Positions 1-12,243 are shown, counted from the stretch's first letter. The stretch: DNA of 64,000 bases from Lactifluus volemus (GCA_022376515.1 WTXI01000018.1:558001-622000), one strand, 5' to 3'. The notes: a model not told the origin generated them from the letters alone. Translations and numbers: made by a program.

Positions 1-1282
1 GTACGCATGATTCGCTTTGACGGTCACATAGGAACCTACATAAGCGACCTTGCCATCACTATCTTCACTATTATCAAGCATACTGCTGATTGGTTCCTGG
101 CGAGTTTCAAGGAGAATGAAGTTGCAAGTAGTGAGTAATCCTTGATCTCGTCTAAGCGCGCCACCGCGAACCTTTTTTTTTTTTTTTTGAAGGTTTCATA
201 GAGTGGGCAAAATCTCAGATAGAAACGTTTGCAGAGATGTTCAGGATACAGGTCTTTAGCACGGGCGTCGATCAAACTGTCATCGACGAGGCGCTGATGA
301 TTACGCACAATCAAAGTCGCAAAGTGCGTACCCTTCTTTGTGACAAAACCAACAGTTGACTCGCATCTAGCTTTTACAAGAATTTGGCCTTGACTTCCGG
401 TTCATTCTCGATGCTCTCCTCGTCCCAAATCCGCAGGAGAACATTCCTCCTCCAGTCCCCATTCTGGCAAAAGCCTATGAACGTACTTCTGGGGCTGCCC
501 CATCTTCTACACGCATTGCGCCAATACCAACAACGGAACCAACACTCGAATCTGCACCCGCCTCGCCCGTTAGCCAAACACCCCACACACCTCTGCGCTC
601 CGGGCGGAGCACGCCCACACCCGTGCCATTGGCGAATCCTCAGGCTCCAGACCTCCCGCCACGCATGCAGCGCAATGCGGCCGTACCTATGCCTCCATCA
701 TCGGCAGGGGCTACGACCATGCAACACACGTTCCCGTCGTCTGTACAGTCTTTGCCACCCACCTCCGCCTCCGCGCGCCGGACTCGCTCGCCGTTCACAC
801 CGCCTTCCGCAGCTCCCCAGAGCCGTCCTACGACGCCGTCGCCACTTACTCCGCCCCGCCCTACGCACACGCCAACAGCACCAACAGCCTCCGGGTCGCT
901 AGCGCCAGCTTCTTCCGGGACACAGCCAGCGCTCATATCTCCTGTCCCAGTCAGTGCCAGTGTAAGTACGCTCACACCTTCGCCCACGCCGTCACGAGCA
1001 ACGACCCCCTCGCGTGGTGGACCTCTTCCTGCACGCGCGACCAATCCTGCACCTCCGCCACGCTCTCGCGAGAGGCCAGGTAGTGCAATGGGGCGTGAGC
1101 GGGAACGGCCACCACCTGTGAGTGTGCCAGACGGGAGGGGTATTTCTAGTGGGTCTGCGATGAAACCTGGCCTTCCTCTTTTTCCGTACGGAGTCCGTGA
1201 TGATTTGCAGCTATTTTCGTTGTGTTATCGTGGTAATATCGCTACATACAGTCCAGTTGAAGGAGCGTCGTCGGGGACCTGA
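1..1282 (+). CDS. EXO84: Exocyst complex subunit Exo84, C-terminal part (5' end outside window)
   Basis: Three exons can be joined: up to 130, 193-323 and 371-1282. The first two junctions keep phase (AGT split as A|GT, then phase 0), and the frame ends with TGA at 1280-1282. The conserved part reads ...YISDLAITIFTIIKHTADW..., then SSFIEWAKSQIETFAEMF, then the ITHNQSRKLLQEFGLDFRFI segment. I recognise this as the helical C-terminal region of fungal Exo84, a subunit of the exocyst that tethers secretory vesicles at the plasma membrane. After about residue 60 of the last exon the protein becomes a Pro/Ser/Thr-rich, probably disordered tail of roughly 240 residues. The start codon and the N-terminal (Sec3/Exo70-interacting, PH-like) part lie upstream of the window. 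The identification rests on remembered family sequence, so a search should confirm it. The far end of the tail could contain an unrecognised intron. Confidence 0.68.
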
Positions 1283-1752
1283 GATCCTGGAATCTCGAGC
1301 CGGGTACGGGCCGGGACCAGCTACATTTGGCTGCCGCGGCTCGCTTTGCTGCGCAACCCTTAGCTTTACCTTGTACTATCATAGTGGCTGGGCCTCACCT
1401 TTGTTCATAGAGACTGTCCAAGACATACTAACTGAGGAAGCTGCGGTGATCGATTGGGAGAGAATAGGAACGCGTTAAGGAGAAAACGATTCCACCCTGG
1501 ATCCGGGTAAATTACCGTTTCATTCATGGTAGTCCTTGTTAACCAATAGCTATCCTACTAGTGGGCTCTACTCCCAGTACATAATCTATTGGGTCATGCC
1601 TGCTATCGCGGATATGTCCAACAAAACACACGTTCAAAGCGAGATACAGGATGGGTTGGTCTTGGATCGCAGTTGCCCGCTTTTCTCATACCCTGATGAT
1701 CTACAGGAACAAGAACAAAAGGCAACGATGTGCTGCAGGAGCACACTGAGGT

Positions 1753-2824
1753 GTGCTCGTGATTTCCGATCGTGCAGGAGTCGCGCGCAGGCTGATGATA
1801 CTTGTGCGTGCCTTCCAGCAGCAGCATGCTCCAGAACAGTCTAGTGTAGCCAATGCACCCAAAAAGCGTGTATCGGAGGAGCGCACCGTTACCCATCCAG
1901 ATCCGGCTTCAGAGCGAATACTCCGTGCCCAGCGGCGAAGTGAAAAGAGGCAGCAATGGCGAAGTGAAAAAAGGCGCCGACAACGAAAGGAAAGGCAGCT
2001 GCGGAAAGACGAGAAGCGCCGGAGTAACAACGAACAACGACTAGAGGGACAGCGGCGAGAGTTTGAACGCAAATGTGATGCTCGAAGGAAGGCGGAAAAG
2101 GGGCTGCTGACGCTCGCACCCAAAGTCAAGTGAGGGAGAATTCGGAGGAGGACAATCATGATCAGCGGTGCAAGGATGAGGCACCACGGGTCCATGATCG
2201 ACAGCAGACATCTAGGCGCACGAAGACCAAGATGGGTGGTCGGCAGGAAGCTACTGAGACTAGCGCGGCGCACCAGGAGCATGACCTTCAGACTGGCAAA
2301 ACTAGTCGCCCTACAACGATAAACGAAGGGTTCCATTTGATGTCACATGTATGTATTCCCGTCTACGTTGGCACAAAGAAACCGTATTGATCGGATCGTG
2401 GACATCCACGCTTCAGCCAATCTCAGCGTCGTCCTTTGCGCCACCTTCTCCAACCATCACGCCTCAGTTTAGGCATGGCGATTCCTGCGGCGTGTGTGAA
2501 GACTACCAGACAAGCATGGAAGCAAACTACCTCTTCGATCCCCCTTTACGATCGGCGCCTGGCGTCATCTCTCTGCCACTTGTAGAAAGCGCACAGACCC
2601 GGGAAGATGCTACAGATGTGCTCTTCGAGCCGTCTCTCGAGCGATCAGTGAACCTTGGCGCCGTTATCCCAAGAGTGAAAATTTATCACGCTCCCACAGT
2701 CTATTACTCCCGGAATGGCGGCATATATAGAAACATACGTGAACCCCATAGAGGTCGCGGGCCAGGGAGAGGCTCTCGTTGGCGCGGAAGAGGCAGTCGA
2801 GGTCCTCGGGATGAAATGTCGTAG
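1753..2824 (+). CDS. Possible gene: basic coiled-coil region followed by an RG-rich tail
   Basis: I do not recognise this. Two plus-strand frames look protein-like. One is a very basic Arg/Lys/Glu/Gln-rich stretch (about 1753-2133) with coiled-coil character. The other (about 2400-2824) ends in a glycine/arginine tail (GRGPGRGSRWRGRGSRG) of the kind found in RNA-binding proteins. They are in different frames and would need at least one intron near 2130-2350, which I could not place with confidence. No known domain is visible. It could be a small gene of unknown function or a degraded one. The flanks 1283-1752 and 2825-5300 show no convincing coding signal. Confidence 0.25.
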
Positions 2825-5300
2825 GGTTAATAATCAGATGGCCACCCGTCTCATCTGAAATGCAGCCCTTTCTATCACCTCGCTGTCGGATGGCTCTATA
2901 CCCTCAAACATCATGTCGACGTTTGGTTTATGATCACTCAGCAACCATAATCTCCTCACGATTTCTAATCCCGCGCCGCGTTAATGTCATGTCGCCGTCG
3001 CTATCTCTAATCGATCTTACAATCATGCATATTTCATGCGCTCATATTCCACATGCTTCTCTAGTACTAGTCCAAAACTTCTACTGAGGTTGCTTCGCAG
3101 ATTCTATGTCACAATTGTACCGAGGGGTAACTGAACCCCTTTGATACCTTACGTACGTATCGGTACTGGACCAATTCGCTTTCATAGCGTTTACGAAAAC
3201 GTAGCAATGTGAATGTAAACAACGTACATCTCAACCAACTAACTCAGGAATGCCCCGCACTAGCGCCCAACCATTAGTCGGGCCGGAGGCGTAACTTGGG
3301 CGGTCATGAAAACCCCGGCCTCCGCTGTTTCATGCAATGAGCAGTGGCTTGCGGTTGGCCGCCGCATATGACCTTTTTGCGCGAGACATGGCCCAATTGG
3401 TAGTTGTGACACGGTCATTTCGCAGGACTGTCGGGGTTGGTGATCCTCTGACCTAGGAATGTTCGTTTAGCGCTTAGACCATACTCCGCCATCACTCGGG
3501 ATAAACTAGCCTCGCTGGTCCCCGTGATTTCCGAGTTTATGTTCTTATGACAACGGTGGACAGCAGAGGGCTTCGCAGTCTCTCCGCAACTCGTTCCCCA
3601 AAAAAGGTTCTTCATGGGCCAAGACGCCCGCCCCGCCGTGATGCATTCCCATGAGGCAATGCTTCTTCCCCTCTACCGTCTCATTCTCAGATTAACGACG
3701 TGGTAATTCAGGCTTCCGGTGGACTCGGAGAATAGGGTAGAGGGATGTTGACTCCGGGCGCCTGCAATCCTCCTAAGCTGCCACTCGGGGCCAAATACGC
3801 AGATTCGCCTTCCCTTTTTGAAAAAAAAGTTACCCCATCCTCAAAACCTTTGGGGCAATTATACCTGTACTGTACGTGGCTGGCTTTGGCCCTGGTCCAT
3901 TGTTACTGTACAGTATGGCAGCGCAATAACCTCAGCACCGCCATGGCCGGGATCGATCATGATCTTTAGCTCCGCTGCTTCTTTTTTCTCGAGAAGCAAA
4001 CCTTGTCCCTGCGTCCTCCGCAACTTTCGATTTGAGGCAATCATGCGATGCTCCCATGTGGGAGAGATTAGACACTCGGGACTAGGCGTCTACATTAAAC
4101 GGTATCTAAAATTTCTTTCCCTAGGGTGTGAATCGCACACCCGTCGACCACGGAGGTTTGCTCGGCGTGCGTGCAATCCTTTGTCTTTTCCTATTTCCCT
4201 TGACATACTGGGGGTTCGGGTTTTGGTGACTGGGCGCCAAGAAGTCATTGTCACCATAGGATCATGATGTATGACAAACGCCCATACTGTCACCATCCAT
4301 GGACCAGTTTCACGCATCGCATGGTGATTTCATCTAACTCGAGAGGGTTTGATGTCGATGTTTATCTAAAACTAGTTCATGTCACGCTCGGGCTCCGCGC
4401 CCGAACGTCCGAACAGTCACGGCGTTCATACTGACTACCAGTGACCAGTCCTTTTGTCGCGAGTATTTGACGTACTGGGAACTGGTGTCCCTGGCAAGGT
4501 TATTGACTCGAATCGTATTGACACATAGGAAGCGATTATGTGTTATTAGTTGACGTACAGGAACCTTATTCGGGCAGACAGTGGCCTACCTTCCTCCACC
4601 CACTTGCACGAATCGATGCAGCGAGTGGCGCCCGATTACTGTAATCTAACTTGTCGGCCTGTGCCGGCGGTATATGGACATCTAGAACCAGCTAAAAGAT
4701 CTATTGGGGAACTTCTCGGCGGAGAAGAAGAACGGTGGCACCAGTTCGTCTATCTATCTATCCATTGTCCCCAATTCCTATCCTCGTACTGTATGGCATC
4801 ATGCTCACACTACCAGTCCGAGTCCGGCATGTCCGGAATCCATCGCATTGGTTTCAATATCCCTTCCTTCATCTATCGCCGGTCTCTGTCTCTCTGTCTC
4901 TTTGTTCCGTTCAGCGTTCAGCGTGCATGCCTCTGTGCGCCGTGCGTGCGTGCGATTCGCCGCAGTGACTCTGGCAGACCCCGGAGGCTCTCTCATGCCG
5001 CGGGCAAATCCTCTCTCTTGCTGTACTGTGACAAAGCGGCGCCGTACCACACACTTTACCCAATTCCTTCGTCTTCTATTCCTTTTTTAGCCTTCTCGGT
5101 ACCTCCGCCCCGTGGAATAGCCCCCACACCCCTGGCGAGATGGCGTCGGATATGAGATGTGTGACTCTGGGATGACTCCTTTTCTCTGGGTCTCCCCTTC
5201 CCAAGGCATTTGTGGCTGCGTGTTGCCTGCTTACTGCATGCGGTAGGACGGGGGGGCGATGGTGCGGATTCCAACTTGATTGAACCGTGCCAAGGTCTCG
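2825..5300. other. Intergenic stretch without a recognised gene
   Basis: About 2.5 kb of mixed composition. Short open frames exist on both strands, but none shows domain-like sequence or consistent splice phases. A CT-rich run with TCTCTGTCTC repeats lies at about 4880-4910, and pyrimidine tracts are common from 4700 to 5800, as often seen upstream of fungal transcription starts. Confidence 0.5.
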
Positions 5301-5307
5301 CGGTGCA

Positions 5308-5313
5308 TATAAG
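5308..5313 (+). promoter_or_regulatory. TATA-like element upstream of the 5487 gene
   Basis: TATAAG inside GCATATAAGTACC lies 174 nt before the ATG at 5487 and is followed by a long CT-rich tract. Such an arrangement is common at fungal core promoters. The assignment is by position and motif only. Confidence 0.35.
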
Positions 5314-5486
5314 TACCCCCTCTGCTTTGATATCTCATTCTGATCCTGTGTGACCTTGGCCAACCCCCATCCGGTCACTCCCTACACCACTCCTTTCCTC
5401 TCATTGCTTTCCCGTAATACATTCCTTTCGCTGCTACCCTTCTGTATCCCCACATCCGTCTGGACAGTGCGAGTGAAGAGCGAAAG

Positions 5487-6227
5487 ATGCGCTCGCCCGA
5501 CCCGATGCTGCCATCCATTACATTTGTTCTCTCCCAGGCGCAGTCCGCAGTCGAGTCGCGCGGCAACAAGCGATGGGGAAAGCTCGGTGTTCGTCGCACA
5601 AAGTCCTCACCCTCCTTCTCCCCACACCCACCTCGATACCCGCCTCGACTTGACAGTGAGTTCCTCACGGTAAATATCGCTTTTCCTTTTCGCACGCCGC
5701 CGCTCCCCCCTTTTCATTCCTCATACGTCTGCGCCGATCGAGAATCTCATCTTTTTTTCTTTCTCTCATCATTGATCGTGACTCGCGCGAGAAGACGGTT
5801 GATTACCGGTTTACAAGTCCGCCTCGTGCCCCGTCACGCTCAAGCTTTGCCCTGGTACGTACAAACATTCATCCTCTGACATCGCTTACCGCTGACTTGT
5901 CCACAACCCCATAACTTTCAGCCCAAGGACATCTTTGACGCTGATGCAGAAATAGAAATCGTCGTGCCTTCACAGATAATGACCAAAACGACATCAACCG
6001 AAGGCTCAACCATGAGTGGTCGGGGCAGCGCTCGACAACGGGCTCGCGTGGTGACTGCATTCATGCAGGTAATCCTTCCCCCCTTACTGCGTGAGGTTGA
6101 TTTAAACTGTTCATTCTCCATGTCCTCTCTTCGAAAGGACGCCATTTGTGCGCTGCGCAGTCGGTGGCGTGGGATGCAAGGCGTGCGTCGTGCGGAGCAC
6201 CGTATTCCCTTTGACTTGTGCAACTGA
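5487..6227 (+). CDS. Small protein of unknown function, four exons, about 160 aa
   Basis: I do not recognise the product. A phase-consistent model is 5487-5669, 5792-5854, 5922-6068 and 6138-6227, all junctions in phase 0, with introns of 122, 67 and 69 nt carrying GT..AG ends (donors GTAAAT, GTACGT, GTAATC). The protein starts MRSPDPMLPSITFVLSQAQS and is rich in Ser, Pro and Arg in the first third. A more ordered segment follows (ALPKDIFDADAEIEIVVPSQ), and it ends in a basic segment and a stop at 6225-6227. No signal peptide, membrane span or known motif is visible. The open, in-phase exons and a TATA-like element upstream favour a real gene; the last exon is the least certain. Its 3' end is 422 nt from the 3' end of the convergent proteasome gene. 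Confidence 0.5.
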
Positions 6228-6649
6228 TCCTTGGAACAAAGCCTTGCCTTGCGTGGAGATAGAAAGGAGTGGGGGAGAGGGGAAGAAGGGGCGCTCAGCA
6301 TCATAATTACCTTATCGTCGTCATCAATACGCTTCGATCTTCTTGTAGCATTACCGTTACCGTGACCCTGGGAATCGCCTGGCTGCGCTTTGTATTCTCT
6401 GTTAATCGTTCTTATGATAGGATGGCAGCCCCAAGTTGGAACGAGCGACCTGTGATATTGGCTCGGCGCGGGGCATGGACGGTGCGCAGTAATTGTGCTT
6501 CGGTTTCTGAGTGTGTCAGATGCACAGGGCCATCCCGTGTTAGTGTCATCGTAGTCTTCTCTTGTTTCATACAGAGAGGGAATCGGGGGCAGGAGATATC
6601 AATACAACACCCGCAACCGGCCGGTCTGCGGATCTGATCGCTCTAAATA

Positions 6650-7682
6650 TCACATCGTATCTATTACTTCCTTCAGCGCACGTTCGTCCAGAATGTGGAA
6701 GCCCTTATCGGTGGTGACCTGTAAGGAGGAGATGTTGTCACGTGACACAAACGGTATGAATTAACATACTTGGGCAAGCTGGACATTATGTTGGTCGAGT
6801 TTTTCTTCCATGACTTGCTTGAGTACTCTCAGTACAAGAACTTGCGCTTCCCTTAAGGCCATTTGCTGATAATGTGCAAATGAGTGCTACTCATTTAATT
6901 CGCACGGTATCAAAGGGCGAACCGAGTGCCATTTATCTTGGAGCTCGCTTTGCGCTGCTTCGGAACCAGAGCCGATTGCTTTGGCATCATAACGCACAAA
7001 TGTTCCTGAAGGATCGGTATGGTAACTGAAAGAATATGAGAGGGCATCGATGCAAAATGGGAAACGTATACAGTTGTGGACCGAGCTCGTCGATGCCAGC
7101 GATGAGTAGGGCAACGCCAAATGGCCGGCTCATCATGGCATCCTCATCGTGTACACTCTCTCCAAAGCGGAGTGCAAGGTCGCAGACTGCTTGTGTGACA
7201 CTCTCGACCTTGATCCGCTCGTCATAGGTGAATGCATGATTTTGGGCAGTGACGCGGGCGTGGTCGACCATGGTCCGCGCGTCGGCGGTAAGACCGGACA
7301 TGGCACAACCCAGATGGGTGTCGATCTCCATTATCTTCTCTATCGAGGACGCTTCGAGTAGGGGGGATTGGACGCGCTTCTCGACACCAAGGACAACTCC
7401 ATCTGGAGTGCGGATGCCTACAGTTGTAGAGCCGAGCTGAAAGAAAAGGTCAGCACAGAACGTACTCGGTATAAAGCGGGTACTTTGATGGCCTCAATAG
7501 CATATTCGACTTTTTTTGTGATACAGTCAGACTGGAACTATGCATGTGGGCGAATACGGTACCTTGAAACAATCGACCCTCAGGCGAGAAGGTATTAACA
7601 CCACGATCTTGATCAAGTAAGAAAGAGAGGAAAGTGATAGAGAAATGGGAAACTGACCGTACTCTGAACGCGTCAAAAACAT
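6650..7682 (-). CDS. PUP2: 20S proteasome subunit alpha type-5
   Basis: One of the seven alpha-ring subunits of the 20S proteasome core, a structural, non-catalytic N-terminal-hydrolase fold. The complete seven-exon model (on the minus strand 7682-7658, 7607-7563, 7510-7485, 7436-7072, 7025-6923, 6865-6770, 6718-6650) is in frame throughout and gives 242 aa, the usual length. The start [20 protein letters not shown] is the family N-terminus: the alpha-subunit signature around residues 8-30 ([20 protein letters not shown]) forms the gate and ring contact. [14 protein letters not shown] and HTDPSGTF are also conserved. The first exon is only 25 nt. It is divergently arranged with the G-alpha gene, 513 bp away, and probably shares its promoter region. 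No defects are seen. Confidence 0.97.
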
Positions 7683-8195
7683 GAGTGAGGAAAAGCGAAG
7701 AGAAGGGTCAATTGGGCGACCGCGACGCGCATGCGTGAGAGAAGATTAATATCACGTGATGTCCATGGACCTTTGATACGAACGGGGACGACAAGGGTCT
7801 GAGTGAGTTAGATTTACGTTGTCGTTGCCTACGTTTCCGATGTCCTATCATGTAAGTATCGTGATGCTGTTGGCCGCCCATTGAGTCCATTCACCGGCCT
7901 AATACCGAGGATGTGAGCTACCGCCACAGTCCGCGGAGAGGTCCTGATAAGGTCTAGGACTGGTCTAGGCGAGAGACTGGAAATCAGACTAACATACGGG
8001 GAAATCTAAAGTTGCTCATGAAGCAATCATCGCCCCTCTTTAAGCATTTTACCCCCGCGCCTCTCGCCTCGTGCCAGTGCTCCCCCATTCCCTGACCTTT
8101 TTTTTTTCTATTTTTCGCCGTTTCACCCCACTACGTATAGTATAAGTTACACCATCACCATCTCTTACAATACCCTTCTACACTCCCTTACCACC

Positions 8196-10241
8196 ATGGT
8201 CCCAACCAAATCAATACCACAAAATCGTGTTCACTCTACAGCTGACCCCTTCGATGCCGTCTTGCGTCCACCACGAGATGAGACACCTTCTCAGCGTGAA
8301 GCCCGGATTCTTGCAGAGCAACACGCTAAACGAGTCAGCGACGCAATTGATGAGCAGCTCCAGGTGGAGCGTGCAGAGCTCAAGAAGAATCAGCCGGATG
8401 TAAAAATACTCCTCCTGGGGCAGAGCGAGAGCGGGAAGAGTACCACTCTCAAGCGTAGGTTGCCCCATCGTCATTTATGACTTTGTCACCTGCCTGCGAA
8501 TGTCGTCGCATGCACGGCGCATACAGTCACATATTCACATATTCATATGTTTGTCTCGTCTACTTATGTTCACACTCTCGCTCATTTTTCAGAGTTCCAA
8601 CTTCTGCATACACCCGCAGCCTTTCAAGCCGAGCGGACAGCATGGCGAATCGTTATATATCTCAACCTTGTCCGCTCTGTTCGGAGGTGCATTTCTTCGT
8701 GTTACTAGTCTTAGCAGTTCGACTCATTCCTTGGCAGAATCCTCGATACCATATTTACGGAGCGGGAAGAGGAAGGATACGGCCCCACCGACTCCGCATC
8801 CCTCCTTAGTGATGGCCAGACAGTTTCTTCAACCCCGACCGACCCAGAAATCCACCGTATTGCCGCTGAGAAGCATGTCGAATACATGACAGCTCTAAGG
8901 CCCCTGCTCGAATTAGAAGGGAAGCTCATCCGCAAGTTGCGTGAGGACGATGACGATGACGAGGCGACCCGCCTCGGGGATGGGAGTGCTCCCGGTTGGT
9001 CTGTGCCCCGTGGCGAGTATGCCGTGCGCACGACCAGCAATTGGAAGCGTGCTCTCACCTTGCGGCGTAGCCGCTCGAATCGGACGTCAACGTCAACGTC
9101 AACGCCGTGGTGGGAGGACCCTTCGGACCCTGTCCATGTCCTGGACCGGTGTCGTGACGCTATGACCCGGCTCTGGAAAGATGAATGGGTGCGTCGCTAC
9201 TTGGTAGAGAAACGTATTAGGTTACAAGAGAGCAGTGGATTGTGCGTCTACTCCCCATCCCTTGCGGTGTATCGCTGTGCTAAATTAAGCATACAGCTAT
9301 CTTGATGATATAGACGGATAACGGCGAAGAGCTACACACCTACTGATGGTGCGTTCCTGGTGTGGTGCATGCAAGTGTCAGGATACCTTCTGATGTGCTA
9401 CAGAGGACGTTCTAAAAGCACGCCTGAAAACCGTTGGCGTTGTTGAGCATAGATTCGCGATTAGCATGGGCACAATGCGGGGAAGCACTAACTGGGTCAT
9501 TTATGATGTTGGTGGTGCTCGCAATCAACGCCAAGCGTGGGCACCATTTTTCCAGGATGGTGGTTTATACTTGCTTTGTACGTTATTCTTTCCTCACCTT
9601 CATCCGAAGTGAACGCCGTTATTTTCTTGGCGCCGATATCAGCATTTGACCAAGTGCTCGCCGAGGTGCGCTCTTGTCCGAGACGCGCTTCAGCTAATTA
9701 TCGAGCTTGACGCCGTAGGATTCACATGTCAATCGCCTAGAGGATTCACTACTGCTATGGCGTGCCCTTGTCTCGAATAAGCTCCTCGAGAAAGTTCCGA
9801 TTGTTATTTTTCTGAACAAGTGTGACCTCTTGCGAGAGAAACTGGAGGCGGGTGTTCAGCTCAAAAATTACATGGTAACGTATGGTGACCGACCCAATGA
9901 TTATGAGTCTGTATCGAAGTGTAGGCTTTTCCCACTTCCGATGGTGGATGTCATCCGTTGATATAAACGAATTTAGACCTCCGCAATAAATTTGGCTCTT
10001 TGCACAACCAAAACTCACCTAATCGCGAGCGCGAGCTCTTCAGTACGCATATTGCCCAGTGTCTCGTGGACTTACTGACCGTCGTACAGTTCACTACACC
10101 GCCGTTATAGACAAGGCAAAGACTGCTCAGATAATTATGAACGGTGCGTGTTCGGGGCTTGTATCGTCCTCGCATGTTGACATGACACTAGTTCGCGAGT
10201 CTATACTGCGGCTCAACTTGAAAACGCTTAAGCTTATGTAA
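8196..10241 (+). CDS. Heterotrimeric G-protein alpha subunit, divergent
   Basis: GTP-binding signal transducer at the inner plasma membrane. Exons start at 8196 (to 8454), 8593 (to 8686) and 8738. The P-loop is KILLLGQSESGKSTT and the next segment FQLLHTPAAF is typical. The helical domain is enlarged by an acidic run (DDDDDEAT) and a TSTSTSTP run coded by an AACGTC repeat at about 9085-9110. Switch I keeps the arginine and Mg-binding threonine (ARLKTVG). Switch II reads DVGGARNQRQAW where the family has DVGGQ, so the catalytic Gln is Ala. FLNKCDLL (guanine specificity) is intact; the TCAT loop is altered (TAV). The N-terminus is MVPTK, without the Gly2 myristoylation site. Two apparent one-base gaps break the frame near 9313 and 10065, the first of which could be bypassed by an acceptor at 9313. 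This resembles the expanded, divergent G-alphas of Agaricomycetes. Confidence 0.88.
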
Positions 10242-10357
10242 TTGCTTGAGGGGATGGTACAGATGATACCTTTTATCACATTTAGTCCGTATATACGTCT
10301 GTCTGTCGGCTGTGGTTCTCTTCCATAATTGTTCTTGATACCTGTGCCATATCCCGT

Positions 10358-11717
10358 ATGTCAGTGCCGACGATTCGACTCAACGATGGCAATGAGGTGA
10401 TTCATGGATCAACTTGGCTGTTTGTATCAACAAATGTACCTGTCATAGATTCCGAACCTTGCATTCGGCACAGGCTCTAAATTCAAGTTCAAGGACGTGA
10501 CTGAGGTCGTCGAGCAAGCCATAAACTCGGGCTTTTCCCACATTGATACGGCTGCCCGTGCGTCTTTTTCACTTTTGGTTTCAACCTTGCCATTCCTGGT
10601 TGTTGTCGTTTCCCAGAATACGCGAACGAGCAGTTCGTCGGTACCGCGATACGTGAGAGCGGGCTTTCCCGTCAGGATCTATGGATTACCACAAAGTATG
10701 GCGGAGGAGACGTGCTTGAGGAGGCCCGCACCAGCTTGCGAAAGGTCCGTCCAACTACGTCTCGGCCCAACATTCAACATCTATTTCTTACCCCCTTCCA
10801 GCTACAACTCAATTTCCTCGATCTATATCTCATACACAGTCCCACGTCCATCAAGAATGGCGATGTTGAAGGCTGCTGGAACGATATGATCAAGGTCAAG
10901 GAGGCTGGGCTGGCCAAGTACCTCCGTCTCACGCTTGTCCTATTCCCGGGACGTGGTTTAATATTCTGCCTCCACAGGAGCATCGGTGTGAGCAACTTTA
11001 CCCTTGGGGTCTTGCAGCGCGTCATAAAGACAGGCAAGATCGTCCCCGCGGTGAACCAGGTGCGTAAGCTCGAGCAGCGGCGGAAGGTGAGGGGAAGCCT
11101 AACTAACACATTTTTAGATACACCTCCACCCGTACAACTACGCATCATGGAAAGACGTACTGACGTTTTCCCAACAACATGGCATTGTGACTGAAGCGTA
11201 TGGCGCCCTTGCGTGCGTCCTCTTTCTCCTCTCTCTCTCTCTCTTCAAAGTTGTCCTAAACCGGACTTGCCAAAAAAAAAAAAAGTCCGATTACGCAGTA
11301 CCCAGGTGGGCCCCTCGATCCCGTGCTCTTAACGATCGCACACAGGATCGGTGGCACATCCGGCCAGGTAATCTTCAAGTGGGCCCACGCCAAGGGCTTC
11401 GTCATCGTCACCACCACTGCGAGGCGCTCTCGTCTAGAGGAGTACCTAGACGTCGTCCATTTGCGTGCGTCTCCTTTCTCGTTCACCCTAGAAGCACTGA
11501 CCTCGTCTTACCTTTGTTAGCGGATCTTACCCCAGAAGAAGTGGAGGCGATCGATAAGGCAGGCGAAAAGGGTCCTCCAACTCCTGTACGAGCAGGCGTG
11601 CGAGTGGTAGCGCTGGTGTGGCTTTCACGCGTACGCAACGCCGCCGTGCATGCGACCCTGGGCGCGCTTGCGACGTTGACTATCATTATGCTTCTGTGTC
11701 ATTGTTTTGGGTGGTGA
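10358..11717 (+). CDS. Aldo-keto reductase with C-terminal hydrophobic tail
   Basis: NAD(P)H-dependent reductase of carbonyl compounds, (beta/alpha)8 barrel. Eight exons can be joined in phase, starting MSVPTIRLNDGNE|IPNLAFGTG, to about 314 aa. The catalytic tetrad is present: Asp in HIDTA, Tyr in AAQYANE, Lys in LWITTKYG and His in YLIHSP. IGVSNF and the cofactor-side region near FVIVTTT are also conserved. The canonical end LTPEEVEAIDKAGEKG is followed by about 50 residues ending in a hydrophobic stretch (ALATLTIIMLLCHCFGW), which suggests a tail anchor in a membrane. Such tails occur in basidiomycete relatives as far as I recall. The substrate cannot be inferred. It begins only 117 nt after the stop of the G-alpha gene on the same strand. 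Confidence 0.9.
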
Positions 11718-12243
11718 GCGTTGCCCCACTGGCATGTCCTGAAAAGTGGTGCAGCGTCTTGGTTTTGGCTTTAAAGCTTTGATGCCCACATGTATGTTAC
11801 GTCTCAGTACCGTGCCTGCCACTTTCAGATGACCAGCCTCAGACTAATTTCTTCATGGTTCCGTCTGTTCGTCAAGTGGAAACGGGACTGCGGTGAAGTA
11901 ACCCATGGCCAAACACCCCAACGTGCAACCGTGACGTCCCTGGCCCTGTCATTTCTCTTTAGAATGGATTCCTCCTTCCTCTTTAGCATGCATTACATAG
12001 AACCTTACTGCAACTCGTAATTATTAGGCTATTACTGCGCGACCTGCGAACACGTCAACGTGCTTTGGCATTGAGAGTGCGACTTGCAACGTCAAGATGG
12101 ATCTTCAAAGGGAGATCGGCTGGGGTCGCCAACACGTACCACCCTTCCTCTCCCATTGCCAATATCACCTCAGGCTTTCTGCTTCCCCTGTACAGTGAGC
12201 GTGAGCACACTAGTTGAATCAGGCAGAGAGGCACCCAACTTGA

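Noticed and set aside
384..902. Plus-strand His/Arg/Pro-rich frame overlapping the EXO84 tail
   Set aside because: The frame that continues the conserved Exo84 exons runs through this region in a different phase to the stop at 1282.
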